DNA of 64,000 bases, taken from positions 82,436-146,435 of the forward strand of contig CP082927.1 in assembly GCA_023038255.1 (NCBI GenBank), given 5' to 3'. This document shows, piece by piece, positions 1 to 7,283 of the stretch. The DNA is from Candidatus Peribacteria bacterium. GTDB lineage: Bacteria > Patescibacteriota > Gracilibacteria > Peribacterales > Peribacteraceae. The first letter of the stretch is position 1. Every line of letters begins with the position of its first letter. Below the pieces are notes generated by a model. It did not search any database. It was not told the DNA's origin and saw only the letters and a program-made list of their open reading frames with translations. A program made the position numbers and the translations under genes.

Positions 1-690
1 GTCATGCAGGACAGAGGCAATCGCCACCGCATCCGCTCCGCCGTGTACGGCATTCTGGAGAGAGTGTGCATCTGCAATGCCACCGGAAAGAATAACCGGA
101 ACAGTCGCAATTTCCTGCACTTGCTGCAGAAGATCCACATCGCATCCGGTACGCGTTCCATCGCGGTCGATGGCAGTCAGCAGGATTTCCCCGATTCCCA
201 GCGTCTGCGCTTCGCGGATCCAGTCGAGTACGTTGCGGCCCGACTGTTCGCGGCCGGCATCGGTATAGGCGTCGTACGATCCTGCAGATCGCCTCTTCGC
301 TTCCACTGAGAGGACGATGCACTGGCTCCCGAATTGGTCCGATGCCTCGCGCAGGAAAGAAGGATGGCGGATTGCGTAGGTATTGATCGCCACTTTGTCC
401 GCACCCGCGTGGAGCAATGTTTCAATATGCGCCAAAGACGCAATACCACCTGCAACAGTCAGAGGAATTGTTATATCTTTTGCAATCGCCCGTACCAATG
501 CATAGTCCGGATCGCGCTGGTACAGACTCGCCACCATATCGACCATCAGAATTTCGTCCGCTCCTTGTTTGTCGTATGTCTGTGCAAGCACGGAGGGGTC
601 TCCTTGTATTCTGAATCCTTCCATGCGGATGCCTTTCACCGTGTGCGGGCTTTTGATATCCAGCCGGGCGATGAGGCGGGTTTTCTGCAT
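1..690 (-). CDS. hisF: HisF2-like cyclase of the nonulosonic-acid amidination type (3' end cut by window edge)
   Basis: Cyclase-type (beta/alpha)8 barrel related to the HisF subunit of imidazole glycerol phosphate synthase. The 230 visible residues begin MQKTRLIARLDIK and contain GFRIQGDP, VAGGIAS, YTDAGRE, ILLTAIDRDGT and LSGGIADAH. The GFRIQGDP and YTDAGRE segments resemble the HisF2/AglZ branch that works with HisH and a PseA/WbpG amidotransferase to make acetamidino sugars, rather than histidine-pathway HisF. The frame is open without interruption from the ATG at 690 to base 1. It diverges from neuB, and its presumed glutaminase partner hisH lies at 5737. An amidotransferase gene might follow beyond the left edge (inference). 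A histidine-pathway role cannot be excluded, but no other his gene is visible. Confidence 0.85.
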   Translation of the reverse strand, partial: MQKTRLIARLDIKSPHTVKGIRMEGFRIQGDPSVLAQTYDKQGADEILMVDMVASLYQRDPDYALVRAIAKDITIPLTVAGGIASLAHIETLLHAGADKVAINTYAIRHPSFLREASDQFGSQCIVLSVEAKRRSAGSYDAYTDAGREQSGRNVLDWIREAQTLGIGEILLTAIDRDGTRTGCDVDLLQQVQEIATVPVILSGGIADAHSLQNAVHGGADAVAIASVLHD

Positions 691-734
691 AGATGGGAAT
701 TCCTATGATACCATGACACGCTACACTTCTTCTT

Positions 735-1754
735 ATGGTGTTCCCTCTGCATCCACATCGTGCGTTTATCATTGCGGAAGCGGGAGTGAACCATGATGGA
801 AACACGGAGCAGGCGCTCGCATTGATTGATGCTGCGGCAGAAGCCGGAGCAGACGCGGTCAAATTTCAGATGTTTGATGCGGACGAATTGGTAGCGGCCG
901 GTGCACCGCTTGCTGCGTATCAGGAGCGGAGCGGAGAAAAAAATCAGCGCGACATGCTTGAGCGTCTGGCGCTCCCGCGTGAGGAGTATCGAATGCTGCA
1001 GACACATGCAGCGCAGAAAAAGATCGCTTTTATTGTCACACCGTTCGATGCGGACTCTGCACAATTTCTAGCAGGCATCGGTGTGGAAATGCTGAAAATC
1101 GGCTCCGGAGAAATCACGAATCTTCCGTTTCTGCGCGCGGTTGCCGCTCTGCACATTCCCACCATTCTTTCGACCGGTATGTCCTCCATGGAGGAGATCG
1201 CGGCAGCAGTGGAGCCCTTCCTGCAGACGAAAACACCGTATGCGCTCCTGCATTGTGTGAGCGCGTATCCTGCACCTGTAGAGCAGATTCACTTGCGCGC
1301 GATGCAGTCTATCCGTCAGCAATTTTCTGTTCCCGTGGGATACTCGGATCACACACTGGGCACGGAAGTGGCGCTGGCCGCAGTGGCACATGGCGCGGAG
1401 ATTCTGGAAAAACATCTGACACTGGATGCAACTCTTCCGGGTCCGGACCATGCTGCCTCTCTGGAGCCCTCCGCATTTGCCTCCATGGTCCGTGGCATCC
1501 GGATGATTGAAGCGGCAGAAGGCTCCACAGAAAAAATCTGTCAGCCCTGCGAAGAGCCGACGCGCGCAGTCGTGCGTCGCAGTATTGTACTTGCCGTCGA
1601 TGTGTCTGCGGGAGTGAAGCTCACAGAAGACATGCTCACGCTCAAACGTCCGGGCACCGGCATGGCACCACAGATGATGTCGCAGATTGTGGGAGCCCGT
1701 CTCGTACGCCCTGTGTCCGCGGGCACGCTTCTGACTCCCGATATGCTGCTCTGA
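735..1754 (+). CDS. neuB: N-acetylneuraminate/legionaminate synthase (NeuB family)
   Basis: Condenses phosphoenolpyruvate with an N-acetylated hexosamine to give a nonulosonic acid in the cytoplasm. The 339 residues follow the family order: an N-terminal TIM barrel opening with FIIAEAGVNHDG and VKFQMF, then KIGSGE, LSTGMSSMEEI, LHCVSAYPAP and GYSDHTLG, and a C-terminal SAF (antifreeze-like) domain from about residue 280. The ATG is chosen because a TACACT hexamer lies at 722-727, seven bases upstream. There is no Shine-Dalgarno. It leads a six-gene operon with spacings of 2 nt to neuC, 21 to the fusion gene and 3 to the dehydratase. The neighbours favour a legionaminic-type product (LegI) over sialic acid, but the exact sugar cannot be read from sequence. 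Confidence 0.93.
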   Translation: MVFPLHPHRAFIIAEAGVNHDGNTEQALALIDAAAEAGADAVKFQMFDADELVAAGAPLAAYQERSGEKNQRDMLERLALPREEYRMLQTHAAQKKIAFIVTPFDADSAQFLAGIGVEMLKIGSGEITNLPFLRAVAALHIPTILSTGMSSMEEIAAAVEPFLQTKTPYALLHCVSAYPAPVEQIHLRAMQSIRQQFSVPVGYSDHTLGTEVALAAVAHGAEILEKHLTLDATLPGPDHAASLEPSAFASMVRGIRMIEAAEGSTEKICQPCEEPTRAVVRRSIVLAVDVSAGVKLTEDMLTLKRPGTGMAPQMMSQIVGARLVRPVSAGTLLTPDMLL

Positions 1755-1756
1755 CC

Positions 1757-2878
1757 ATGCGCCGTCTTTTTGTTCTGACCGGCACCCGTGCGGACTACGG
1801 TATCTATCGTCCGGTTCTCCGCCGGCTTCTGGCGTCAGACACCTGCTCCCCTGCGCTCATCGTGACAGGCATGCATCTGCATCCGGCGTTTGGACACACG
1901 GTGGATCGTATTCATGAGGATCACTTTCCTGTCATCGCCGACATCAACTCCCTCACAGACGACGACTCACCTGTTGGACAATCTGCATTCATCAGCCGGA
2001 CGCTCTCCGAGTGTGCCGCACTCTTTCAGAAAGATCGTCCGGATATGCTGCTGGTGCTTGGCGATCGCGGAGAGCAACTGGCGGCTGCTATTGCGGCAGT
2101 GGAAGCGGGTATTCCCGTAGCCCATTTGCACGGAGGCGAGCAGAGCGGAGGGATCGATAATGCGGTGCGGCATGCCATCACGCAGCTTGCATCGTTGCAT
2201 CTTGCGTCTACAGAAGAGCATGCCGCGCATATCCGGCGCATGATCGGGAGTGACCGGCATGTGCATGTGGTCGGCGCTCCGGCGCTGGATGTTATTGCTG
2301 CACTGGAGCCCGTCTCTAAAGAAGCGCTTTTTACGCAGATGGGTTTCGATCCTGCGCGTCCGCTTGCTCTCTTTGTGCAGCATCCCGATACGCTGAGTCC
2401 GCTTTCTCCGCAGGAACAACTGGAGCCCGGTCTGGAGGCGCTCGCACTGTTTCCGGGAAATAGTCTGGTGCTTGGTGCCAATGCAGATACGGGAGGCAGT
2501 GTTTTCAATGACATGCTCCGCTTGTTTGCAACACAGGCGCCTTACCGTCAGTTCCGGATGAATCTTCCGCACGAAACCTACCTGCAGTGGTTGCGGTATA
2601 CGGACGTGCTGGTGGGGAATAGTAGTAGCGGGATTATTGAAGCCGCGTCGTTCCATGTGTCGGTTGTGAATATCGGCAGCCGGCAACAGGGGCGTACACG
2701 ATCCGGCAATGTGCTCGATGTTCCTTACAATGCCTCATCCATTGTATCAGCTATAAACACCGCTTTGTACGACGACGCATTCCGTGCGCGTGTGCGGACG
2801 ACTCAGAATGTCTATGGTGACGGTCAGAGTGCGCTTCGGATTGTCCGGATTCTTTCGGAGTTTCCTCTTGGTGCGTAG
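1757..2878 (+). CDS. neuC: UDP-N-acetylglucosamine 2-epimerase, hydrolysing (NeuC/LegG family)
   Basis: Hydrolyses and epimerises a UDP-HexNAc derivative to a free ManNAc-type sugar, the substrate of the synthase encoded just upstream. The 373-residue protein has the GT-B-like epimerase fold: N-terminal LFVLTGTRADYGIYRP, the central segment LGDRGEQLAAAIAAVEAGIP followed by HLHGGEQSGG, and the UDP-binding region LVGNSSSGIIEAASF. Starting at 1757 leaves only 2 nt after the neuB stop, so translational coupling is likely. Together with the dehydratase and aminotransferase downstream it fits the LegG step (UDP-diNAc-bacillosamine to 2,4-diacetamido-2,4,6-trideoxymannose). Confidence 0.92.
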   Translation: MRRLFVLTGTRADYGIYRPVLRRLLASDTCSPALIVTGMHLHPAFGHTVDRIHEDHFPVIADINSLTDDDSPVGQSAFISRTLSECAALFQKDRPDMLLVLGDRGEQLAAAIAAVEAGIPVAHLHGGEQSGGIDNAVRHAITQLASLHLASTEEHAAHIRRMIGSDRHVHVVGAPALDVIAALEPVSKEALFTQMGFDPARPLALFVQHPDTLSPLSPQEQLEPGLEALALFPGNSLVLGANADTGGSVFNDMLRLFATQAPYRQFRMNLPHETYLQWLRYTDVLVGNSSSGIIEAASFHVSVVNIGSRQQGRTRSGNVLDVPYNASSIVSAINTALYDDAFRARVRTTQNVYGDGQSALRIVRILSEFPLGA

Positions 2879-2899
2879 AGCGGGTATTCTTGCTCTTCC

Positions 2900-4660
2900 A
2901 TGCAATCCATTGTTCTCTACGGCGCAGGCGGTCACGGCAAAGTTATTGCGGATATGATCGAAAAAAGCGGGCAGTATGCCATCGCGGGATTTCTGGATGA
3001 CACACAGACAGGAAGCGTAGCCGGGTACCCGATTCTGGGAGGATTTGATGTTGTGTCCGGACTGATGGCACAGGGCATTCATGCTGTGGTGGTGAGTATC
3101 GGGAAGAATGCGGCGCGCGTACATCTCCAGGACCGGTTGATTGCCGCAGGGATGCAGCCGATGACCATTGTGCATCCGTCGGCGCAGATAGCCAGAGGGG
3201 CGGAGATCGGTGCGGGAACCGTTATTATGCCTGGCGCAGTGATCGGGCCGGATGTCCGGATCGGCAGTGCATGCATCATCAATACCAGTGCATCAGCAGA
3301 TCATGACTGTGTCCTGGAAGATGGTATGCATCTTTCACCGGGTGTGCATCTTGCCGGAGGAGTCACGATCGATCGGGCAGCGCATATTGGAATCGGGAGT
3401 GTTGTGAAAGAAGGAGTGCACATCGGTCGTAATGTAATGGTCGGTGCGGGATCTGTCGTGCTTGCATCGCTCCCGGACGGGTGCACTGCGTATGGTGTTC
3501 CTGCAAAACCACGACTGGAAAAGCCTGTGCCGGAGGGCATTCCCCTGTCCCGCCCGGATATTTCTGAAGAAGATATTGCCGCAGTCGTGGAGGTGTTACG
3601 CGGGCCGCAGCTGTCACTGGGGCCACGCCTGCCTGCCTTTGAACAGAGTGTGGCAGCACAGGTGGGGGTGGCGCATGCGGTCGGGGTGAATAGCGGTACA
3701 TCGGCGTTGCACTTGTGTATGCGCGCGCTCGATATTCAGGATGGAGATGAAGTGATCACCACGCCTTTCAGTTTTGTTGCATCTGCAAACTGCATGTTGT
3801 TTGAGCGGGCGGTGCCGCGGTTTGTAGATGTACTCCCGGATACTCTCTGCATCAATCCCACACTGGTCGAAGCGGCCATCACTCCCCGCACAAAAGCCAT
3901 TCTTGCCGTCGATATTTTCGGGTATCTGTGTGACTGGAGTGCGCTGCGCGCTATTGCCGACCGTCACGGACTCGCACTCATTGAAGACAGCTGCGAAGCC
4001 ATCGGGTCATCCAAAGAAGGCAGGCAGGCAGGATCGTTTGCCGACTGCGCCGTCTTTGGTTTTTACCCAAACAAGCAGATCACCACAGGAGAGGGCGGGA
4101 TGCTCGTGACCAATAACGAACGTATTGCACACGTCGCCCGTTCGCTCGCAAACCAGGGCAGGGCGCCGGGCGATACAGCTCTCCTCCACGAAACCCTCGG
4201 GTACAATTACCGCCTCAGCGATATTCAGTGCGCACTCGGCATCAGCCAGCTTGCGCGCCTGCCGGAATTTATGCATCGCCGTGCAGAGGTGGCCGCATGG
4301 TATGAAGAATGCCTGTCGCCGCTCCGGCACCATCTGCATGTGCCGCCTGTGCAGGAGGGGGTAGACATCAGTCGCTTTGTGTATGTCGTGCGACTGGCAG
4401 ATACGTACTCCTCTGCGGATCGCGACAGACTCCTCAGTCTTCTGCGGGAGCAGCACATCGGGTGCAGCAATTACTTCCCGTGTATTCATCTTCAGCCGCT
4501 CTACCGCGAACGTTTTGGGTATAGCGAGGGCATGTTCCCGGTGGCCGAAGCGGCCTCTGCCCGGACGCTGGCACTGCCGTTTTTTCCTGGTCTTTCAAAG
4601 GAGGACGTCGCTACAGTGTGCACAGCACTGGATGCAGCTATTCGCTCTCTGCACGCATAA
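2900..4660 (+). CDS. Fusion: sugar N-acetyltransferase (NeuD/PglD/LegH) + DegT/DnrJ/EryC1 aminotransferase (LegC)
   Basis: Two consecutive pathway enzymes in one 586-residue chain. Residues 1-210 are a NeuD/PglD-type acetyltransferase: an N-terminal Rossmann-like part (IVLYGAGGHGKVIADMI), then left-handed beta-helix hexapeptide repeats (GAEIGAGTVIMPGAVIGPDV) ending in the family tail YGVPAK. Residues 220-586 are a PLP-dependent DegT-family aminotransferase with SGTSALHL, EDSCEAIG and the Schiff-base lysine K392 in YPNKQITTGEGG. The aminotransferase would act on the 4-keto sugar made by the next gene's product, and the acetyltransferase would then cap the new amine. No stop or frameshift separates the halves. 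The two enzymes are usually separate genes in characterised Leg/bacillosamine clusters. Confidence 0.9.
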   Translation: MQSIVLYGAGGHGKVIADMIEKSGQYAIAGFLDDTQTGSVAGYPILGGFDVVSGLMAQGIHAVVVSIGKNAARVHLQDRLIAAGMQPMTIVHPSAQIARGAEIGAGTVIMPGAVIGPDVRIGSACIINTSASADHDCVLEDGMHLSPGVHLAGGVTIDRAAHIGIGSVVKEGVHIGRNVMVGAGSVVLASLPDGCTAYGVPAKPRLEKPVPEGIPLSRPDISEEDIAAVVEVLRGPQLSLGPRLPAFEQSVAAQVGVAHAVGVNSGTSALHLCMRALDIQDGDEVITTPFSFVASANCMLFERAVPRFVDVLPDTLCINPTLVEAAITPRTKAILAVDIFGYLCDWSALRAIADRHGLALIEDSCEAIGSSKEGRQAGSFADCAVFGFYPNKQITTGEGGMLVTNNERIAHVARSLANQGRAPGDTALLHETLGYNYRLSDIQCALGISQLARLPEFMHRRAEVAAWYEECLSPLRHHLHVPPVQEGVDISRFVYVVRLADTYSSADRDRLLSLLREQHIGCSNYFPCIHLQPLYRERFGYSEGMFPVAEAASARTLALPFFPGLSKEDVATVCTALDAAIRSLHA

Positions 4661-4663
4661 CCT

Positions 4664-5740
4664 ATGGATTCGTACTTCTCCCAAAAAACCGTCCTCATTA
4701 CGGGCGCGACCGGCTCCATTGGTTCTGAGATTCTCCGGAGTCTCCTGCCGCACCATCCGCGTTCTATCCGCGTTTTTTCGCGCGATGAACATAAGCAGCT
4801 GCTTCTGAAACAGGAGATGGCAGGAAGGGCGGAGGTGGAATATGTCCTTGGGGATGTGCGCAATCTGGACAGTCTGCAGCGTGCCATGGAAGGCGTGGAC
4901 ATTGTGTTCCACTGTGCCGCATACAAGCATATTTCTTTTTGTGAGGCCAATGTGCTCGAGGCGGTGCAGGCCAATATTCTGGGCACGCAGAATGTGATTG
5001 ATGCCGCTGTCAGGGCGGGAGTCCAAAAAGTACTGTTCATCAGCACCGACAAAGCGGCAGCGCCGCAGAGTGCAATGGGCGCGACCAAGTTTTTGGCTGA
5101 ACGTCTGATAGGCAGCGCGGGCTATAGCCCGCTCCACAGAACCCTCTGTGCCTCTGTCCGCTTTGGCAATATGTTCCAGTCGCGCGGCTCCGTGGTCCCG
5201 CTCCTTTCAGATCAGATGGCGCGCGGCGTTCCGCTCACCATTTCTGATCCGGCCATGACGCGCTTCACGCTTCCTATTCCCGATGCCGTCGAACGCGTGC
5301 TGCAGGCAGTGAAGGAAATGCAGGGTGGTGAAGTCTTTATTTTAAAAATGCCCGTCATGCTCCTCGGAGATCTGGTCGATGTCCTTATTGAAGAACGTGC
5401 GCCCCTCCTTGGCAAACGACCAGCAGACATCCAGCGCGTCATCACCGGTCCGACGTGGGGTGAGAGACTCCACGAGACACTCATGACGGAAGATGAAGCA
5501 CGTTTTGCATCGGAAACCGACACGATGTTTATAGTGCGTACGCCCTCGGTCCGCACACTGCCGTCGTCATTCGGTATTCCTCTCAGGCCGGATGCCATTC
5601 GTCAATATTCGTCCGCTGAGGGGCCTTTCCTGTCGCGCGAGGAGATTCGCTCACTCCTTCGCAATACACCTGTCTCACGCCCTTCCTACGCTATGTCAGA
5701 GGGTCAGGGCATCGCCTCGCGTCGCACGCTACCGGTATGA
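4664..5740 (+). CDS. UDP-GlcNAc 4,6-dehydratase (short-chain dehydrogenase, PseB/FlaA1/LegB-like)
   Basis: A soluble NAD(P)-dependent dehydratase that would make UDP-2-acetamido-2,6-dideoxy-4-ketohexose, the entry step of the pathway. The Rossmann nucleotide site is LITGATGSIGSE (residues 11-22). HCAAYKHISFCE follows, and the catalytic segment is STDKAAAPQSAMGATK. The usual Tyr of YxxxK is Met138 (M138xxxK142), as in the PseB/FlaA1/CapD branch. At 358 residues it lacks the N-terminal membrane domain of the long CapD/PglF type. It lies 3 nt after the fusion gene, and its stop overlaps the hisH start by four bases (ATGA). Confidence 0.88.
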   Translation: MDSYFSQKTVLITGATGSIGSEILRSLLPHHPRSIRVFSRDEHKQLLLKQEMAGRAEVEYVLGDVRNLDSLQRAMEGVDIVFHCAAYKHISFCEANVLEAVQANILGTQNVIDAAVRAGVQKVLFISTDKAAAPQSAMGATKFLAERLIGSAGYSPLHRTLCASVRFGNMFQSRGSVVPLLSDQMARGVPLTISDPAMTRFTLPIPDAVERVLQAVKEMQGGEVFILKMPVMLLGDLVDVLIEERAPLLGKRPADIQRVITGPTWGERLHETLMTEDEARFASETDTMFIVRTPSVRTLPSSFGIPLRPDAIRQYSSAEGPFLSREEIRSLLRNTPVSRPSYAMSEGQGIASRRTLPV

Positions 5741-6357
5741 TGCTCGTTCTGGATTATGGCATGGGCAATATCGGTTCGGTGGGAAATGCTTTGCAGCGCA
5801 TCGGAATTCCCTTCGTTTTTTCTGCAGACCCTGCTGCTATTGCAGAGGCCGATCATCTTATTCTGGCAGGTGTGGGAGCATTTGATCACGGGATGACGCA
5901 ATTACAGTCCCGCGGCCTTATTCCGCTGCTGGAACAGAAGGTACGGGCTCAGGGCACGCCGCTTCTGGGGCTGTGCCTGGGTGCGCAGTTACTGACGCGC
6001 GGGAGTGAGGAAGGAACGTTGCCCGGGCTCGGGTGGATTCCTGCAGATACCATTCGTTTTGCACCGGATGTATGCGTGGAGGGGAAGATCAGAAAAATTC
6101 CGCATATGGGGTGGAACACCCTGAAGCACACGCAGGCACATCCGCTTCTGGAAGGAATCAGCCAGGACGATCCCTTCTATTTCATGCATTCGTATCACCT
6201 CTCCTCCGTACCCGCGGAGCTGGTGCTGGCGACAACGGAGTACGGAGAAGCATTCCCATCCGTGGTTGCATCGAACACTATCGCGGGCATTCAGTGTCAT
6301 CCGGAAAAAAGCCGGGAAGCCGGTCTGCGGTTTCTCAGGAATTTTGCAGCGTGGTGA
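5737..6357 (+). CDS. hisH: HisH-type glutamine amidotransferase subunit
   Basis: Class I glutaminase that releases ammonia for its HisF partner, encoded by the divergent gene at 1-690. The 206-residue protein shows the catalytic triad: nucleophile Cys80 in LLGLCLGAQLL, and His188 and Glu190 in IQCHPEKS. The N-terminus LVLDYGMGNIGSVGNAL is typical. The start overlaps the preceding stop (ATGA at 5737-5740). Being last in a nonulosonic-acid operon, away from any histidine genes, argues for sugar amidination (HisH2). Its last 23 bases overlap the 3' end of the convergent acetyltransferase gene. Confidence 0.9.
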   Translation: MMLVLDYGMGNIGSVGNALQRIGIPFVFSADPAAIAEADHLILAGVGAFDHGMTQLQSRGLIPLLEQKVRAQGTPLLGLCLGAQLLTRGSEEGTLPGLGWIPADTIRFAPDVCVEGKIRKIPHMGWNTLKHTQAHPLLEGISQDDPFYFMHSYHLSSVPAELVLATTEYGEAFPSVVASNTIAGIQCHPEKSREAGLRFLRNFAAW

Positions 6358-6919
6358 TGCGCTCAAGCTCTGCTTCCGATGCGACTGCATCGATGTACCC
6401 GTCTTTCGTGCCGATCACCTGTGCCGGTACGCCCCCGACCACCGTGTCCGGAGGCACATCTTTGGTCACGACACTGTTGGCGCCAATAATACTGTTGGAA
6501 CCGATGCGTATACCCGGGCCGATATACACATGATTCCCAATCCACACAAAATCCCCGATCACAATATCTTTCGATTCCGGAGGGAGATCTCTGGCCTTCT
6601 CAAAGTGCGGAACGCGCGGGAAGGTGGTAGTCCGGATATGCACGTTGTGCCCGATAGCACACCCTTTTCCGACCGTGATGCTCGCTGTTGCCGGGTGAGA
6701 AGATACAAAACAGTCTTTGCCCAGGTACGTGTTTTCTCCGATATGAATAGCGCCATCTCCATAAAACCACGTTTGATCATTCCAGCGGACACTGTCGTGA
6801 ATGTCGTACTGCCCCAGAAAAGAGTCGCGCTGCACGTCTGCATGCGCGCGCTGAAGATACGCATAGATTTGAGCGGCGGTTTTCTGCAGCAAGCCGGTGA
6901 ATCCTGACCTTTTTTGCAT
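6335..6919 (-). CDS. Left-handed beta-helix acyltransferase (WbbJ/maltose O-acetyltransferase-like)
   Basis: Probable sugar O-acetyltransferase. Hexapeptide repeats run through the middle (AIHIGENTYLGKDCFVSSHP, VWIGNHVYIGPGIRIG) and end with the typical segment GANSVVTKDVPPDTVVGGVP, which carries the coenzyme A site. The ATG at 6919 is preferred over the one at 6931 because TATGGT (6932-6927) ends 7 nt before it. The reading frame gives 194 residues from 6919. It may add an acetyl group to the surface sugar made by the neighbouring operon (inference from position). It converges on hisH with a 23-nt overlap. Confidence 0.85.
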   Translation of the reverse strand: MQKRSGFTGLLQKTAAQIYAYLQRAHADVQRDSFLGQYDIHDSVRWNDQTWFYGDGAIHIGENTYLGKDCFVSSHPATASITVGKGCAIGHNVHIRTTTFPRVPHFEKARDLPPESKDIVIGDFVWIGNHVYIGPGIRIGSNSIIGANSVVTKDVPPDTVVGGVPAQVIGTKDGYIDAVASEAELERITTLQNS

Positions 6920-7004
6920 GGTAAGGACCATACAAGAGAGCTGCGAAAGGAGACAAGCAGAGGAAAAAGTCCGTGATTTTCCGGAAAAAATGTAACAAAA
7001 AACG

Positions 7005-7031
7005 TTGCAAAGCCGTTAAAGGGGTTATAAT
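7005..7031 (+). promoter_or_regulatory. Candidate sigma-70-type promoter for the 44-residue membrane peptide gene
   Basis: TTGCAA at 7005-7010 and a perfect TATAAT at 7026-7031 are separated by 15 bp. Transcription would start near 7038, about 30 nt before the GTG at 7068. The spacer is shorter than the usual 17 bp. Confidence 0.5.
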
Positions 7032-7067
7032 GAGAAACCTTTTCTATTCTTTCTTCCGTCAGGACAC

Positions 7068-7202
7068 GTGAAAACCTCCGCCTCCGCCATCGGCACGCCC
7101 GTCTTGATCGCCCTGCTGATCGTCAGTCTGGTGAGTCTTGGTGCGCGGCTGTACAGGGATCAGGGAGTGTCGGCATCGGTCCAGGCTGAAGCGACGAAAT
7201 AG
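7068..7202 (+). CDS. Small single-pass membrane peptide, unknown function
   Basis: A 44-residue open frame starting at GTG. It begins MKTSASAIGTPV, has one hydrophobic segment (LIALLIVSLVSLGARLY) and a short polar tail ending EATK. The start is supported by a promoter-like sequence (TATAAT at 7026) and a weak AGGA 4 nt upstream. An earlier ATG at 7030 runs only 13 codons before a stop. It stands alone between the sugar cluster and the amidase gene. I do not recognise the family; it could be a small membrane regulator or a chance frame. Confidence 0.45.
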   Translation: MKTSASAIGTPVLIALLIVSLVSLGARLYRDQGVSASVQAEATK

Positions 7203-7283
7203 GTAATTGGTTATGGGTTATTGGTAATTGGGATATGAATCAAAAAAGCCACCCCAATAACCAATTACCAATTCACCAATAAC
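7202..7283. repeat. Inverted repeat built from GGTAATTGG/TTATTGG words
   Basis: GGTAATTGGTTAT at 7202-7214 is perfectly complementary to ATAACCAATTACC at 7257-7269, and further TTATTGG/CCAATAA words lie between. The same words occur at 18987-19020 after another gene. It starts at the stop codon of the small gene and runs to the end of the amidase gene, so it may serve as a convergent transcription end or be a mobile or slippage-generated element. Confidence 0.6.

Noticed and set aside
2-862. Apparent broken hisF, since no long uninterrupted frame is obvious at first glance
   Set aside because: Translating the minus strand from the ATG at 690 gives one open frame down to base 1; the gene simply runs off the window.
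5737-6357. hisH and hisF as evidence of a histidine operon
   Set aside because: No other his gene is seen, and both genes flank a sugar cluster; the HisF sequence resembles the sugar-amidination branch.
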